Shown here piece by piece: positions 25,617-33,680 of a stretch of 64,000 bases of DNA. Numbering within the stretch: the first letter of the stretch is position 1; each line of letters begins with the position of its first letter. The stretch lies in contig CAVSOT010000003.1 in assembly GCA_963729695.1 (NCBI GenBank), forward strand, positions 310,001 to 374,000, given 5' to 3'. Source of the DNA: PALSA-693 sp963729695 (GTDB lineage Bacteria; Actinomycetota; Acidimicrobiia; Acidimicrobiales; Palsa-688). The notes below the pieces were generated by a model that was given only the letters and a program-made list of their open reading frames with translations, was not told where the DNA came from and made no database searches. The position numbers were made by a program, and so were the translations under genes.

Positions 25617-27920
25617 TCAGGCCAGCTCCAGCCCACGCTCGGCCTCCTGGCGCGGGACCAACCGACGACCGGTCTCCGTCGCTCGGGACGGGTCTCTGGT
25701 CGGCGGCTCCGGGACGACGACAGCGCTCGTCACGAGCGTGCGGTCGCGGGAGCCGGCGATGCCGTCCGAAGGTCCGAGCAGCAGCACGGGCCCATTGCTC
25801 AGAGGCAGCAGCGCGGGCGTGACGGCGTAGCCATAGCCCAGGTGGGCAGCCTCGCGGCGTCCCAACGTCCGAGTCCTCCTCCCGACACTCACGGTCACTT
25901 CTGATCGGGCCGGATCCACCTCGACGACCGTCAGCGCGCTGGCCCGGGCGAGTTCCCCATCGAGCCGGCGCAGCGGGAGGACCCGGTCGCCGGTTTGGAG
26001 CACTCTCCCTCCGCACGCCAAGGCGGGCCCGCCGATCTCGCCGCGCCGGACTCGAACGGATCGGGCTGCTTGGTTGAGTGCGTCGGTCTCGGAGAAGCCG
26101 AGGCCCACCAGGAGGGCGGGATTCTGCCTGGACCATTCGACGGCCCAACGGGCGACCAGGTCCCTGGCCGCCGCGGCTGCGGTCGGATAGCTGGCGACAC
26201 CCCAGGTGGACCGTTGGTTCGTCTGCTCTAGAGCGTCGGGATCTGGTGACCACGAGGGGGCCGCACCCGGCTCCAGCCGGATGAGCGAGCGGCCCAGCGA
26301 TGCCAGCCCGTCACTTCGGGTCCAGGTCAGGCGCGGGGCGGTTCCCCCTTCGATCAGGACGGCCGCCGCGCCCGAGCGTTGGATGTCCGACATCAAGGCC
26401 AGCAGGTGAGGCGTGGACCGGCGATCGGCTCGATCCACGATGATCACGTCAGGGCGATGCCCGGTTCGGCGGGGATCGAGCCCGGTGAGGGCCTGCCACC
26501 TGATCTGGTCGTCGGGGTCGAAGCCGGCGACTCCGACCCGGAGTCCCTCTGCCCGCCACGCCGCGGTCGCTGCTTCCACGACCGCAGCGTGAGCCAGCAG
26601 GTTGCTCCGACCCCGTGGGGCGGCCAGGATGTGCACCGGCTCCTCTGTTTCGACCAAGCGGTGGACGGCGAGGAGGCCCTCCGGGGACAGCGTCTGGTGC
26701 TGGGGGAGCGCGAGTGCTGCCGCCGGCTCGGGCTGAGACCGGCCGGTTCGATGCCATCCGGTCATCGACTCGACCAGGCGTAAATCAGCGCCCAGGGCGA
26801 ATCTGGTGGTCCAGCGGGGTGCCGCCGTGGCGCCGACCGGGACCGGCACGGCGTTCGCACAGAACTGATCGGCCCAGGCCACTGCGGCGAGGGGACCCAT
26901 TCCAGCCGGCGCGGTCGACGCCAGGGCGACGAGGACATCGGACAGGCGAAACGACGATCGCTGGGCCACCAGGTGGGACGTGACCGCCTCGGTGAGGGAT
27001 ACCCCATGCCCTCGAGCTGGGTGGTCCTCTCGTCGTCCTACCTGGGCCACGGCCCGGGCTTCATCGACGAGCCGGGCGGCCTCAGCCCGTCCGAAGCCGT
27101 GTTGCTGGGAGTGAGCCTCCCACGGTTGAGGCCTCGCCAGGTGCCGGGTTTGCAGGGTTGCACCCGTCCGGATCCCGGATCGCCGGCGGGTGCCCGGTTC
27201 GGTAGAGGCCCGCTGATCGGCCAGGGCGCGCCGGCCGCGCGTGCTCGTCGAGCGGATGGCGGCGCGAGGGACGTCGGCGAGGTCAGCGAGTCCATCTGGT
27301 CGGGTGCGCCAGTCGAGCACCAGGTCAGCGGCTCTCAGCTGGTGGCGCAACCCCAGCTGGTACAACGCCGCCATCGAGTGGCGGGCCGGCCACCACCTTC
27401 CGTCGATCGCCGACCAGGCCCCGTCTGGGTCCCGTCCCAGGTTCATCACGAGGAGATGGGTGTGCAGATGGGGCTCGCCCGAGGCGTTGCGCGAGTGTTC
27501 GAACGCAGCCGCCACCGCTCCTTCGCTCGCCATCACCCCCTCGGGTCCACCGACTCGCTTGAGGCGCAGCAGCCGTCGTTCGAAGTCGCCGAGCACCCCG
27601 TCGACGGCAGCTCGGTGGGCCATCACGATGGAGTCCCGGACGTCGTCGGCCAGGGCGGCGACGAGTGAGACGGACTTCGGCGCGGCCAAAGTGAAGTCCC
27701 AGCCCGATCGCCGGCGCGCCGGCTTCCGGGCCGGCAGGAACCGGCGGTCTCGAGGGTCGCAGCCTCGCAACAACGCTGAGAGCTCTCGTTGCTGGACGAC
27801 GCCATCCAGTTCCAGCGCGCCTATCCCGGCCCCGACCCAGCGCCCGGGGCCTTGACCCGCGAAGTAGTAGGACGCGGCGGTGGGGCCGATGGGTGTCAAG
27901 ATAAGCACATTAGATACCAT
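25617..27920 (-). CDS. MobF-family (TrwC/TraI-like) conjugative relaxase with degenerate helicase part
   Basis: This 767-residue protein starts a transfer locus. The relaxase domain (about residues 1-240) has the N-terminal tyrosines (SYYFAGQ) needed for DNA nicking, GWDFTLAAPKSVSLVAAL, and the metal-binding triad PHLHTHLLVMNLG. In MobF proteins a RecD-like helicase follows. Here the Walker A position reads AAPRGRSNLL and the Walker B position VIIVDRADRRS, so neither is functional. The protein is also short for the family. It is encoded opposite to the secretion operon. Nicking is likely, self-powered unwinding is not. Confidence 0.85.
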   Translation of the reverse strand: MVSNVLILTPIGPTAASYYFAGQGPGRWVGAGIGALELDGVVQQRELSALLRGCDPRDRRFLPARKPARRRSGWDFTLAAPKSVSLVAALADDVRDSIVMAHRAAVDGVLGDFERRLLRLKRVGGPEGVMASEGAVAAAFEHSRNASGEPHLHTHLLVMNLGRDPDGAWSAIDGRWWPARHSMAALYQLGLRHQLRAADLVLDWRTRPDGLADLADVPRAAIRSTSTRGRRALADQRASTEPGTRRRSGIRTGATLQTRHLARPQPWEAHSQQHGFGRAEAARLVDEARAVAQVGRREDHPARGHGVSLTEAVTSHLVAQRSSFRLSDVLVALASTAPAGMGPLAAVAWADQFCANAVPVPVGATAAPRWTTRFALGADLRLVESMTGWHRTGRSQPEPAAALALPQHQTLSPEGLLAVHRLVETEEPVHILAAPRGRSNLLAHAAVVEAATAAWRAEGLRVGVAGFDPDDQIRWQALTGLDPRRTGHRPDVIIVDRADRRSTPHLLALMSDIQRSGAAAVLIEGGTAPRLTWTRSDGLASLGRSLIRLEPGAAPSWSPDPDALEQTNQRSTWGVASYPTAAAAARDLVARWAVEWSRQNPALLVGLGFSETDALNQAARSVRVRRGEIGGPALACGGRVLQTGDRVLPLRRLDGELARASALTVVEVDPARSEVTVSVGRRTRTLGRREAAHLGYGYAVTPALLPLSNGPVLLLGPSDGIAGSRDRTLVTSAVVVPEPPTRDPSRATETGRRLVPRQEAERGLELA

Positions 27921-27950
27921 AGAATATGCTTAAAGGTGAAGCAACGCTTC
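27898..27950. other. AT-rich dyad region at relaxase start, possible oriT or promoter
   Basis: An AT-rich patch interrupts GC-rich DNA. It has the dyad taagca (27902-27907)/tgctta (27927-27932) spanning the relaxase start codon, and a small hairpin gaagc-aac-gcttc (27938-27950) just upstream. Origins of transfer usually lie beside MobF genes and carry such dyads. A promoter for the relaxase is an equally simple explanation. Confidence 0.35.
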
Positions 27951-28103
27951 GTCGCTCGGGCGATCGTCAGGCGGTTGTGGCCACGGGAGGGGTCGTTTGC
28001 CGCCCCGCTAGGCTGACGGCCCGGTAGCAGGCGGCGACCACCACAGGTGGTCCGTTTCCCTGGTGGTACGTCGCCTCTCGAAGCACGAAGGGTGATCGAT
28101 GAG

Positions 28104-29000
28104 ATGAGTGCGGAGACGCTTGGGTCCCAGGGACTGGCGGTTCTGGAGGTTGCCGTCAACGAAGCGACGACCAAGGAACAGAACCCCAACGTGCCCTACG
28201 GCCCGGACGAGGTCATCGCCGACTCGTTGGCGTGTGCGGCGGCGGGTGCCAGCGCCATCCACTTCCACGGTCGCCACTCGGACGGAGTGCTGGCCGGTGG
28301 CGATGCGGACGCGACAGAGGCGGTGATCGGCCCTCTCGCGGAGGCGCTGCCCGATCTGGTGGTCTGGCCGGCCCAGCTGTACGAGTCCGTCGCCCGGCGC
28401 CGCACCGCATTCGCTCCGCTCGAAGTCGCCCGGCTGTGCTTCCAGGAGAAGTGGGACCCCGTGAAGTCCTCTTTCGCCAGCCCCGCCACTCCGGCGAGCA
28501 TGGGGACGAATCCGGGGGACTTTCACATGTTGCCTGCTCCGTCGCCGGAACAGTTCCGCAGCCTCGGCGCCATCGGCTCCGCGGGGATTTACGGCCTTGG
28601 CGACCTCCGGTGGGTGGCCGCCGCCCAATCCTGCGGTCGTCTGAACACGCCGATCTGCGTGAAGCTGTTCTTCTCCGAAACGACCTTGTTCCACAACGCC
28701 CCGACTCGAGAGATCTTCGACTTGCTGGTTTCCCAGCTGGACGAGATCGACCACGAGACGCTGGTCGTGCCGTACGGCATGACGAGCGCGGCGAAGTGCG
28801 AGGAGCTGCTGCACTGGGCTCTCGAAGCGGGCCTGGGCATCCGGGTGGGGGTCGGTGAGTCACCTCGCGCCTATCCGACTCAGCGCAATGTCGACCTCGT
28901 GGGGGAGGCGGCGCAGATGATCCGTAGCCATGGCCTCGAACCGGCGTCACCGGAGAAGCTGCGCCGCCGGCTGGTTGGGGACCCGCCGCCAGGCGGGTGA
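28104..29000 (+). CDS. Beta-keto acid cleavage enzyme (BKACE/DUF849 family)
   Basis: This 298-residue TIM-barrel protein matches the BKACE family, which condenses a beta-keto acid with acetyl-CoA and splits it. LEVAVNEATTKEQNPNVPYG at the N-terminus carries the family's glutamate, and ASAIHFHGR carries the His-x-His zinc ligands. The substrate cannot be named; family members vary through a few active-site residues. The ATG at 28104 is chosen because it leaves the normal short lead before the first strand; 28047 is a longer option. It lies between relaxase and secretion operon with no other metabolic gene nearby. Confidence 0.8.
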   Translation: MSAETLGSQGLAVLEVAVNEATTKEQNPNVPYGPDEVIADSLACAAAGASAIHFHGRHSDGVLAGGDADATEAVIGPLAEALPDLVVWPAQLYESVARRRTAFAPLEVARLCFQEKWDPVKSSFASPATPASMGTNPGDFHMLPAPSPEQFRSLGAIGSAGIYGLGDLRWVAAAQSCGRLNTPICVKLFFSETTLFHNAPTREIFDLLVSQLDEIDHETLVVPYGMTSAAKCEELLHWALEAGLGIRVGVGESPRAYPTQRNVDLVGEAAQMIRSHGLEPASPEKLRRRLVGDPPPGG

Positions 29001-29097
29001 GGTCGCGGCGCTTTGCTGGTGGTGGCTCAAAAATAATAGAAACTAATGAAATGGCATAGTAGGGTACTCACCTGTCCCAGATAGGTGAGGAGAGCCC
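29001..29097 (+). promoter_or_regulatory. AT-rich leader of the type IV secretion operon
   Basis: The gap before the first secretion gene holds a sharp AT-rich patch (29029-29060) suitable for a promoter. A hairpin follows, with arms ctcacct (29067-29073) and aggtgag (29083-29089). The second arm overlaps the ribosome site (aggtgaggagag) of the pilin-like gene, so folding could limit translation. No exact -35/-10 pair can be fixed by eye. Confidence 0.4.
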
Positions 29098-29430
29098 ATG
29101 TCGTTGGCCACGTCAGCGTTGATCTTGTCCGGGTCCGGATCGGGATCGGGGGTTGGCTTCAACCCGAATCCCGACCCCAACCAGCTTCCTGGCTTTTCGG
29201 TCCTGCAAAAGCTGACCGACGGTATCGAGGGTTGGGCGCTGATCGCAGCCCTCGTGGGCGTGGTGGTCGGGGCCATCCTGTGGGCCTTCGGCCACTATTC
29301 GCAGAACTACCAGCAGGCGTACAACGGCCGCCGCGGCGTCATGGTGTCAGCTCTGGCCGCGGTGCTGATTGGAGGCGCTCCGCACATCATCGGCTTTTTT
29401 CTCGGTCAGGGCACGGGCATCTCGGCATGA
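29098..29430 (+). CDS. Pilin-like (TrbC/VirB2-type) small membrane protein
   Basis: This 110-residue protein has a short Ser/Gly-rich N-terminus, an Asn-Pro stretch (NPNPDPNQ), and two hydrophobic helices (about residues 50-68 and 84-104) joined by a basic loop (NGRRG). Size, topology and first position in a secretion operon suggest the pilin or an associated small membrane subunit, as in actinobacterial type IV loci. No sequence motif is diagnostic. Its stop overlaps the next start (ATGA). Confidence 0.6.
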   Translation: MSLATSALILSGSGSGSGVGFNPNPDPNQLPGFSVLQKLTDGIEGWALIAALVGVVVGAILWAFGHYSQNYQQAYNGRRGVMVSALAAVLIGGAPHIIGFFLGQGTGISA

Positions 29431-30512
29431 AAACGGTGACGGGTGGAGATCCCACGACCTGCATCGTGGTAGAACTTTGTGACGCCATTCCGTCGCTCGG
29501 GGGATCGGTCGGAACGTCGTTGGCGCACGACGCCGCGACCGCGGTCCTCGGCGCCGTCACTTCGGACTTGACCTCGGCCGCCTCCTGGCTTATCACGCAC
29601 ATCGTCGTGCTGATCGCTGGTCCAGGCCAGGTCCAGCTCGAGGAGCCGTGGTTCCTGGGCCGGACCACGGTGATGCTGCAGCTCGCCGAGTTCGTCGTGG
29701 TCCCTTTGCTCCTGGCCGCGACCATCGGACCTGTCCTCCGGCAGGATCTTCGCCGCCTGGTTCGGGTGTGGGCGGTCGGCCTGCCGGTGGCGCTGGTGGT
29801 CGGCCTCTCGGCCGTCGAACTGACGCAGCTGGCGATCTCCGCGCTCGACGCGCTCTCCACCGCCATCATGGGGGGCAGCCAGTCGGCCCTCGACGGTGAG
29901 CTGCGCGGCCTGACGCAGGCGCTGACCATGCCAGGGGCACCCCAGCTGGTTGCCGCCTTGATCAGTTTCCTGTTGATCGTCGGCTCGGTACTGCTCTGGA
30001 TGGAGCTGGTGGTCAGGGCGGCAGCTATCTACGTGGCGGTCTTCTTCACCCCCCTGGCGCTCGCCTGTTACGTGTGGCCGGCGACCATGTCGGTTGCCAA
30101 GCGCACGATCGAGCTGCTCGCCGCGCTCATCCTGTCCAAGTTCGTGATCGTGGCCACGCTGACGTTAGGGGTGGCAGCCCTGCACGGCGCACCGTCGCCG
30201 GACAACGTGGTCATCGGCGCGGCCATCTTGCTGTTGGCCGGGTTCGCGCCGTTCTGTTTGCTGCGGCTGGCGCCGGTGGTCGAGGCGGGGGCGATCGGGC
30301 ACCTGGAGGGCCTGTCCCGTCGACCATTGCGCTTCAGCGGCCGGGCTGCGACGAGCGTGGTCACCGCTCCGAACCATCCCGTTGCCGGGCTGCTCTTTGC
30401 CAGGTCGGCCTCGTCGCAGCCTCCGCAGGCCGCTCCCGTCGTTCCCCAACGGGTGGCGGAGCGACCGGCCGACTACCCGACACCATCGAGCTCTGGTTCG
30501 GGCCGTGCCTGA
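29427..30512 (+). CDS. TrbL/VirB6-like membrane channel component
   Basis: This 361-residue protein has a periplasmic-looking N-terminus followed by about six hydrophobic helices (residues 45-290). The core VLLWMELVVRAAAIYVAVFFTPLALA is strongly reminiscent of TrbL/VirB6 proteins, the polytopic inner-membrane channel of type IV secretion. The C-terminal 70 residues are Pro/Ser/Ala-rich and probably cytoplasmic. It overlaps the genes on both sides by a few bases, which indicates strict coupling. Confidence 0.75.
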   Translation: MKTVTGGDPTTCIVVELCDAIPSLGGSVGTSLAHDAATAVLGAVTSDLTSAASWLITHIVVLIAGPGQVQLEEPWFLGRTTVMLQLAEFVVVPLLLAATIGPVLRQDLRRLVRVWAVGLPVALVVGLSAVELTQLAISALDALSTAIMGGSQSALDGELRGLTQALTMPGAPQLVAALISFLLIVGSVLLWMELVVRAAAIYVAVFFTPLALACYVWPATMSVAKRTIELLAALILSKFVIVATLTLGVAALHGAPSPDNVVIGAAILLLAGFAPFCLLRLAPVVEAGAIGHLEGLSRRPLRFSGRAATSVVTAPNHPVAGLLFARSASSQPPQAAPVVPQRVAERPADYPTPSSSGSGRA

Positions 30513-32019
30513 CCCCGGCCGCCGATTCACGTTCCAGCCCCTCGAACGCCGGGGCGTGCTCCTCGGACTCGACGGCGGTCAGATAGGCACCCTTCTGGGT
30601 GGCGTCCTGGCGGCGTTGGCAGCCGGCCGTTCGGTCGGTGCTCCCGCCGGGCCGGGTGTGGCCGTGGTGATTCTGTGCGCCTCGGTGGTGGGCGCGTTAT
30701 GGCCGCGGTTCGGGCGCCCGCTCGCCGGCTGGATTCCCGTGGTCGTGGGCTGGGCGCGGCGGGCGATCGGAGGTCCACTGGTTGACGGCGAACCGCTGTC
30801 CGGAAGACGGTCGTCCACCGCGGCTCCCCCGTCAGGAGTTGCGGTCTCGTCTGATCCGGATTCGTCCTCCTCACCGCAAGGTCCCTGGGTGCCGCGGATT
30901 CCATGTGGGGCTGTCCGCCGGGTGCCGGCACCAGCCGGGGTCGAGCTGCTGCACGTCGGGGACGGATCCGACACCGGGCTCGGCGTCGTTCGTGACCGCC
31001 GCTCCGGCTTGCTGGCCGCGGTCGTGCCCGTCCAAGGACAGTCCTTCGCCCTCCTCGATGGCGACGAGCAGCTCCGGCGGCTGGAGGCCTGGCGGGCGGC
31101 CCTGGCCATCCTGGCCAGGCCGGGCACACCCATTCGCCGGATCCAATGGGTCCATCGCAGCGCCGCGGTGCTCGGGACCGCGTTGGTGGCCGCCGCAGAG
31201 GCCCTTCCTCCGGGGCTCTCCTCTTGTCACCTGGCGCAGGAGAGCTACCGCCAGCTCGTCGCCGATCTTGCCCCTGCAACCCAGTGCCACCGGGCGTGGG
31301 TGGTCCTGGCGGTGGGAGGAGCGCCGGGCCCGTCGGGTTCGTCCAGCCGAGCGATGGAAGGTCTGCAACGTGAGCTACGGCTGCTGGCCGGCCACCTCCG
31401 CAACGGCAACCTGGCAGCCGCTTCGCCGCTCGGGCGGGAGGCCCTGCGAGCCTTGCTTGGCAGCGCCCATGACCGGGACGTAGCCGACGACGGTGCCGGG
31501 TCGCGCCGCTGGCCCTGGTCGATGGCCTCGAATGAGGAGTGGGCCGCCCTGCGAACTGACGGCACCTGGCATACGACCTACTGGATAGCCGAATGGCCCA
31601 GAGTCGAGGTCAACCCCGACTTCCTGACTCCGCTGCTCCTTTGCGATGGAAGGCGCACCGTGTCGGTGGTGATGGCCCCGGTCCCAGCGGACCGGGCGGC
31701 TCGCGAGGCCCGAGCGGCCCGGGCTGCGGATCTCGCCGACGAGGAGTTGCGCAGCCGAGCCGGCTTTCTGCCCAGCGCCCGCCGCGGCCGTGAGAGCGAG
31801 GGGGTCGTGCGTCGCGAGACCGAGCTGGCCGACGGGCACGCGGAGTACCGCTTCTCCGGATACGTCACGGTGACGGCTCCCGATCGAGGCGCCCTAACGA
31901 CCGCGTGTGCGGAGACCGAACAGGCGGCCCAGCGAGCCCACCTGGAGCTGCGCCTGCTCTACGGTCGCCAAGCCGAGGCCTTCCTGTGGACACTCCCGCT
32001 GGCGCGCGGGCTGGCCTGA
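30505..32019 (+). CDS. SCO6880-family type IV secretion protein
   Basis: This 504-residue protein begins RRFTFQPLERRGVLLGLDGG, the opening of the SCO6880 family found in actinobacterial type IV-like loci. Two hydrophobic segments lie at about residues 24-65 (PrgI/VirB3-like anchor), followed by a large soluble domain. That domain may correspond to the N-terminal portion missing from the adjacent VirB4-like ATPase. The GTG at 30505 overlaps the TrbL stop and is supported by the conserved opening. Confidence 0.75.
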   Translation: MPDPGRRFTFQPLERRGVLLGLDGGQIGTLLGGVLAALAAGRSVGAPAGPGVAVVILCASVVGALWPRFGRPLAGWIPVVVGWARRAIGGPLVDGEPLSGRRSSTAAPPSGVAVSSDPDSSSSPQGPWVPRIPCGAVRRVPAPAGVELLHVGDGSDTGLGVVRDRRSGLLAAVVPVQGQSFALLDGDEQLRRLEAWRAALAILARPGTPIRRIQWVHRSAAVLGTALVAAAEALPPGLSSCHLAQESYRQLVADLAPATQCHRAWVVLAVGGAPGPSGSSSRAMEGLQRELRLLAGHLRNGNLAAASPLGREALRALLGSAHDRDVADDGAGSRRWPWSMASNEEWAALRTDGTWHTTYWIAEWPRVEVNPDFLTPLLLCDGRRTVSVVMAPVPADRAAREARAARAADLADEELRSRAGFLPSARRGRESEGVVRRETELADGHAEYRFSGYVTVTAPDRGALTTACAETEQAAQRAHLELRLLYGRQAEAFLWTLPLARGLA

Positions 32020-32033
32020 GGCAGGGCCGATCC

Positions 32034-33680
32034 ATGAAGCCACCTCCCGTACATCGCATGACGACGGCACAACTGCAGGCTGTCTACCCCTTCGTGTCTG
32101 AAGGGGGCTGGAGCGACGGCGGACCCCTGATTGGTCGGGACCTCTTTGGAGGGTCTTTCTGCTTCGACCCGTGGTTGCTGTATCGGCGTGGGGTCGTGAC
32201 CAATCCCAACCTTCTCGTTCTCGGTCAGGTCGGACGAGGCAAATCCACGTTCGTCAAGACGTTCGTGTGGCGCCAGGTTGCGTTTGGCCGTCAGGCCTGG
32301 ATCGTCGATCCCAAAGGGGAGTACGAAGCCTTGGCCCGGGCCTGCGGCAGCGCCCCCCTCCGGCTCGTTCCGGGTGGTGCCATTCGCCTGAATCCGTTGG
32401 ACCTGGGCCCCTTGGTGCTGGGTACGACCGAGTTCCCGCGGGACGGTGGCCCAGCCGTCGAGTCCCATCCGAGGGGGTGGGGCGGCCGTGACCCGCGGTC
32501 GGCGATGGCGACGGGCGGTCCGATTGCCAGCGGTCCCACTGGCAGAGAACCCGCGGCCAGCGATCGCACGGATCGCGATCACCCGGCGAGCCCTTCGACC
32601 ACCGGCCCTTCTGCCGCCGGCGTCCCTATCTCTGGCCCCGCCCCCGCCGGCCTCCCCACCGCCGGCCCTTCTCGCGCCAGCCTCCCCACCGCCGGCCGCC
32701 CGTCCACCGCCGGCCCTTCTCCTGCCGGCCTCCCCACCGCCGGGCTCCCCACCGCCGGGCTCCCCACGGCCGCCAGCCCTCCCCATGCGGTGCTGCGTCG
32801 CCAGGTTGAGCTGGCGTGCTCGCTGGCGGAGTCGTCGCTCGGGCGGATACTTACGCCTCCCGAGCGGACTGCGGTCGAGCTCGCGATTCGCGCCATCGCC
32901 GATCGTCGCGAGGCACCCACGCTTCCCCTCTTGGTGACGTCCCTGCTCGATCCGGATCCCGAGCTGGCCGCGACGGTGCGAACGGATGCGGCCGGCCTGG
33001 CCCGGGACGGGCGGCTGGTCGCGCTCGAGTTGCGGCGATTGGTCGAGGGTGATCTGGCCGGGATGTTCGACGGGCCCACGTCCGTTGGCCTTCGCCTCGA
33101 TACGCCGGTCGTAGTCCTCGATCTTTCTGCCGTCTTTACTTCTCCGGCGCTGGCGGTGTTGATGACGTGCGCCGGTGCGTGGCTGCAAGCGATCCTTGCG
33201 GACCGGGCCGGTCCAAAGCGGGTCGTGGTCGTCGACGAGGCGTGGGCTGTCTTGCACGACCTGGCCACGGCGCGTTGGCTGCAAGCGACGTTCAAGCTGG
33301 CCCGGGCGATCGGTGTTGCCAATGTGGCCGTTGTCCACCGACTCTCCGATCTCACCGCTGCGGGCACGGCTGGATCGGCGCAACAGCGACTGGCCGAGGG
33401 TCTCCTGGCCGACGCCGAGACCCGAGTGGTCTTCGGCCAGGCGCCTTCAGAGGCGGAGGCCACCCAGCGACTGCTGGGTCTTACCGACACGGAACGGGAC
33501 CTGGTTGCCCGCCTCCCACGAGGGGTGGCGTTGTGGAAGGTCGGGTCCCGGTCACTGCTCGTTGAGCACTACGTCGGTCAACGCGAGAGAAGTCTGGTCG
33601 ACACGGATGCTGCCATGACCGAGGATCCTGTTGGCCCGACATCGCAACGCACGACCCCGCGATCGGGTGAGGCCGAATGA
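32034..33680 (+). CDS. VirB4/TraC-like secretion ATPase with repeat insertion
   Basis: This 548-residue ATPase has Walker A VLGQVGRGKSTFVK (about residues 62-75), a DPKGEYEAL motif (about 92-100) and Walker B KRVVVVDEAW (about 395-404). HRLSDL and a C-terminal LPRGVALWKVG follow, as in VirB4/TraC. It lacks the N-terminal VirB4 domain. Between about residues 135 and 250 there is a low-complexity insert built of Gly-Leu-Pro-Thr-Ala-Gly units, absent from family members I know. It presumably powers assembly or transport through the TrbL channel. The stop overlaps the TraG start. Confidence 0.8.
   Translation: MKPPPVHRMTTAQLQAVYPFVSEGGWSDGGPLIGRDLFGGSFCFDPWLLYRRGVVTNPNLLVLGQVGRGKSTFVKTFVWRQVAFGRQAWIVDPKGEYEALARACGSAPLRLVPGGAIRLNPLDLGPLVLGTTEFPRDGGPAVESHPRGWGGRDPRSAMATGGPIASGPTGREPAASDRTDRDHPASPSTTGPSAAGVPISGPAPAGLPTAGPSRASLPTAGRPSTAGPSPAGLPTAGLPTAGLPTAASPPHAVLRRQVELACSLAESSLGRILTPPERTAVELAIRAIADRREAPTLPLLVTSLLDPDPELAATVRTDAAGLARDGRLVALELRRLVEGDLAGMFDGPTSVGLRLDTPVVVLDLSAVFTSPALAVLMTCAGAWLQAILADRAGPKRVVVVDEAWAVLHDLATARWLQATFKLARAIGVANVAVVHRLSDLTAAGTAGSAQQRLAEGLLADAETRVVFGQAPSEAEATQRLLGLTDTERDLVARLPRGVALWKVGSRSLLVEHYVGQRERSLVDTDAAMTEDPVGPTSQRTTPRSGEAE
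32436..32783 (+). repeat. Low-complexity in-frame insert with LPTAG repeats
   Basis: This stretch within the VirB4-like gene encodes a Pro/Ala/Gly/Thr/Ser-rich insert. From about 32640 it contains degenerate tandem copies of ctccccaccgccgg, giving at least six LPTAG or similar pentapeptides; the last three are near-perfect 15-base units. Confidence 0.75.

Noticed and set aside
32436..32783. Insert in the VirB4-like gene read as an intein or intron.
   Set aside because: No splicing motifs (N-terminal Cys, C-terminal His-Asn) and only low-complexity sequence.
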